Source: CAYYNP01 sp964472545 (lineage in GTDB: Bacteria > Planctomycetota > Planctomycetia > Pirellulales > Thermoguttaceae). From it: DNA of 14,837 bases. Numbering within the stretch: the first letter of the stretch is position 1; each line of letters opens with the position of its first letter. Position numbers and translations under genes: made by a program. The stretch lies in the NCBI GenBank assembly GCA_964472545.1, contig CAYYNP010000249.1, positions 1 to 14,837 of the forward strand, read 5' to 3'. This document shows, piece after piece, positions 14,390 through 14,837 of the stretch. A model generated the notes under the pieces. The model was given only the letters and a program-made list of their open reading frames with translations. It ran no database searches and was not told the origin of the DNA.

Positions 14390-14837
14390 ATGAACAGAGC
14401 GATCCTATTCGCGGCCATGGCAGTCTGTACGTTCGATCTGACCGTGAATGCACGATCCGGCCCGGCGGAAACGAAGGCGCCGACTCCACACGCCCCGCGG
14501 GCGATTGCCATCGAGGTGCTCATTGTGGACGCCAAAGACGGCACCAAGGACGAACGCGCTGTAGAACTCTGTGGCCCTTCAGACGAAGTTGCCGCGCGTC
14601 TGTGCGAACTCGAATCAAAGGGCCGGATCGTTGCCATCGAGCGAATTCGGCTGACCACTCTCGAGGGCCAGAAGACGCTGGTCCAGGCCGGAAGGACGGC
14701 TCCGGTCGCCAGCGGGCGGTCTTCTAGCGGGCGTGGTGGACCGGCCCAAACGTCGTATCAGCGACAGGACTTCGGTACGCTGATATCGGCGACCGCCAGA
14801 GCCGACGGCGACGCGATCCTCGTCGAACTCCAGGTCG
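14390..14837 (+). CDS. Secretin-like domain protein (type II/III secretion family), 3' end outside window
   Basis: The first 149 codons of a gene that is still open at the window edge. After a weak signal-like start (MNRAILFAAMAV) comes IAIEVLIVDAKDG, then a stretch with ELESKGRIVAIERIRLTTLEGQ. This is followed by QAGRTAPVASG and a Gly/Ser/Arg-rich spacer, then SYQRQDFGTLISATARADGD and AILVELQV. The order (beta strand with EVLIVDA, a loop with a target-value motif, then xxxGTLxxxxxxxxxDGxIxxEL) resembles the C-terminal secretin domain, which many planctomycetes also carry in short stand-alone proteins. The rest of a secretion apparatus is not in view, so a true outer-membrane pore is doubtful. 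The family call is moderate. Confidence 0.6.
   Translation, partial: MNRAILFAAMAVCTFDLTVNARSGPAETKAPTPHAPRAIAIEVLIVDAKDGTKDERAVELCGPSDEVAARLCELESKGRIVAIERIRLTTLEGQKTLVQAGRTAPVASGRSSSGRGGPAQTSYQRQDFGTLISATARADGDAILVELQV

Noticed and set aside
1..14837. tRNA, rRNA, CRISPR arrays, transposase genes
   Set aside because: I looked on both strands for cloverleaf-type T-arm sequences, regularly spaced repeats and transposase motifs and found none that hold up.

Overview
The window is GC-rich bacterial DNA that looks like a member of the Planctomycetota, probably the Pirellulales or a relative. This rests on gene content, not on a marker gene. The content is secreted sialate-O-acetylesterase-type and GH95 glycosidase enzymes with long gaps between genes, a long secreted beta-propeller protein, a lone secretin-like domain protein, and an atypical group of ECF-like sigma factor genes. 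No rRNA, tRNA or CRISPR array was seen.

Layout. (1) 50-5619 (+): two exported carbohydrate-active enzymes. The first is a 995-residue protein with two tandem SASA (sialate O-acetylesterase-type) units, the second of which looks catalytically dead. The second is a GH95 alpha-L-fucosidase. Between them lies a cluster of four copies of a 17-20 nt REP-like motif in alternating orientation. (2) 5620-6504: an 885-base gap with several hairpins and no convincing gene. (3) 6505-7539 (-): a class I fructose-bisphosphate aldolase with all expected catalytic residues. (4) 7540-8067: the divergent promoter region between the aldolase and the sigma gene, with a perfect 8+8 palindrome on the sigma side. 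(5) 8068-11742 (+): a compact three-gene cassette consisting of an ECF-like sigma factor, a soluble zinc-finger anti-sigma domain fused to a DeoR-type sugar-phosphate sensor domain, and an EEVS-like sugar phosphate cyclase of the dehydroquinate synthase superfamily. (6) 11888-14062 (-): a secreted NHL-type beta-propeller protein with one EF-hand-like loop. (7) 14390-end (+): the start of a secretin-like domain protein cut by the window edge.

The most interesting part is the cassette at 8068-11742. The middle protein keeps the ZAS anti-sigma zinc motif (HxxxCxxC), but where a membrane-spanning sensor would often follow it carries the effector-binding half of a DeoR repressor. DeoR proteins normally place that half behind a helix-turn-helix. 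The simplest reading is a cytosolic, phosphosugar-responsive anti-sigma factor that holds the sigma factor encoded just upstream. The enzyme gene downstream acts on a sugar phosphate and would be the natural target. The sigma gene itself is odd: the only well-placed start (ATG 8068, with a GGAG site and a start context shared with the next gene) is separated from the sigma body by one in-frame TAG at 8173. The gene is therefore disrupted, read through, re-initiated at TTG 8191, or contains a sequencing error.

The glycosidase block, the aldolase and the cyclase cassette may be unrelated neighbours. A shared theme of sugar use and sugar-phosphate sensing is possible, but it is inference.
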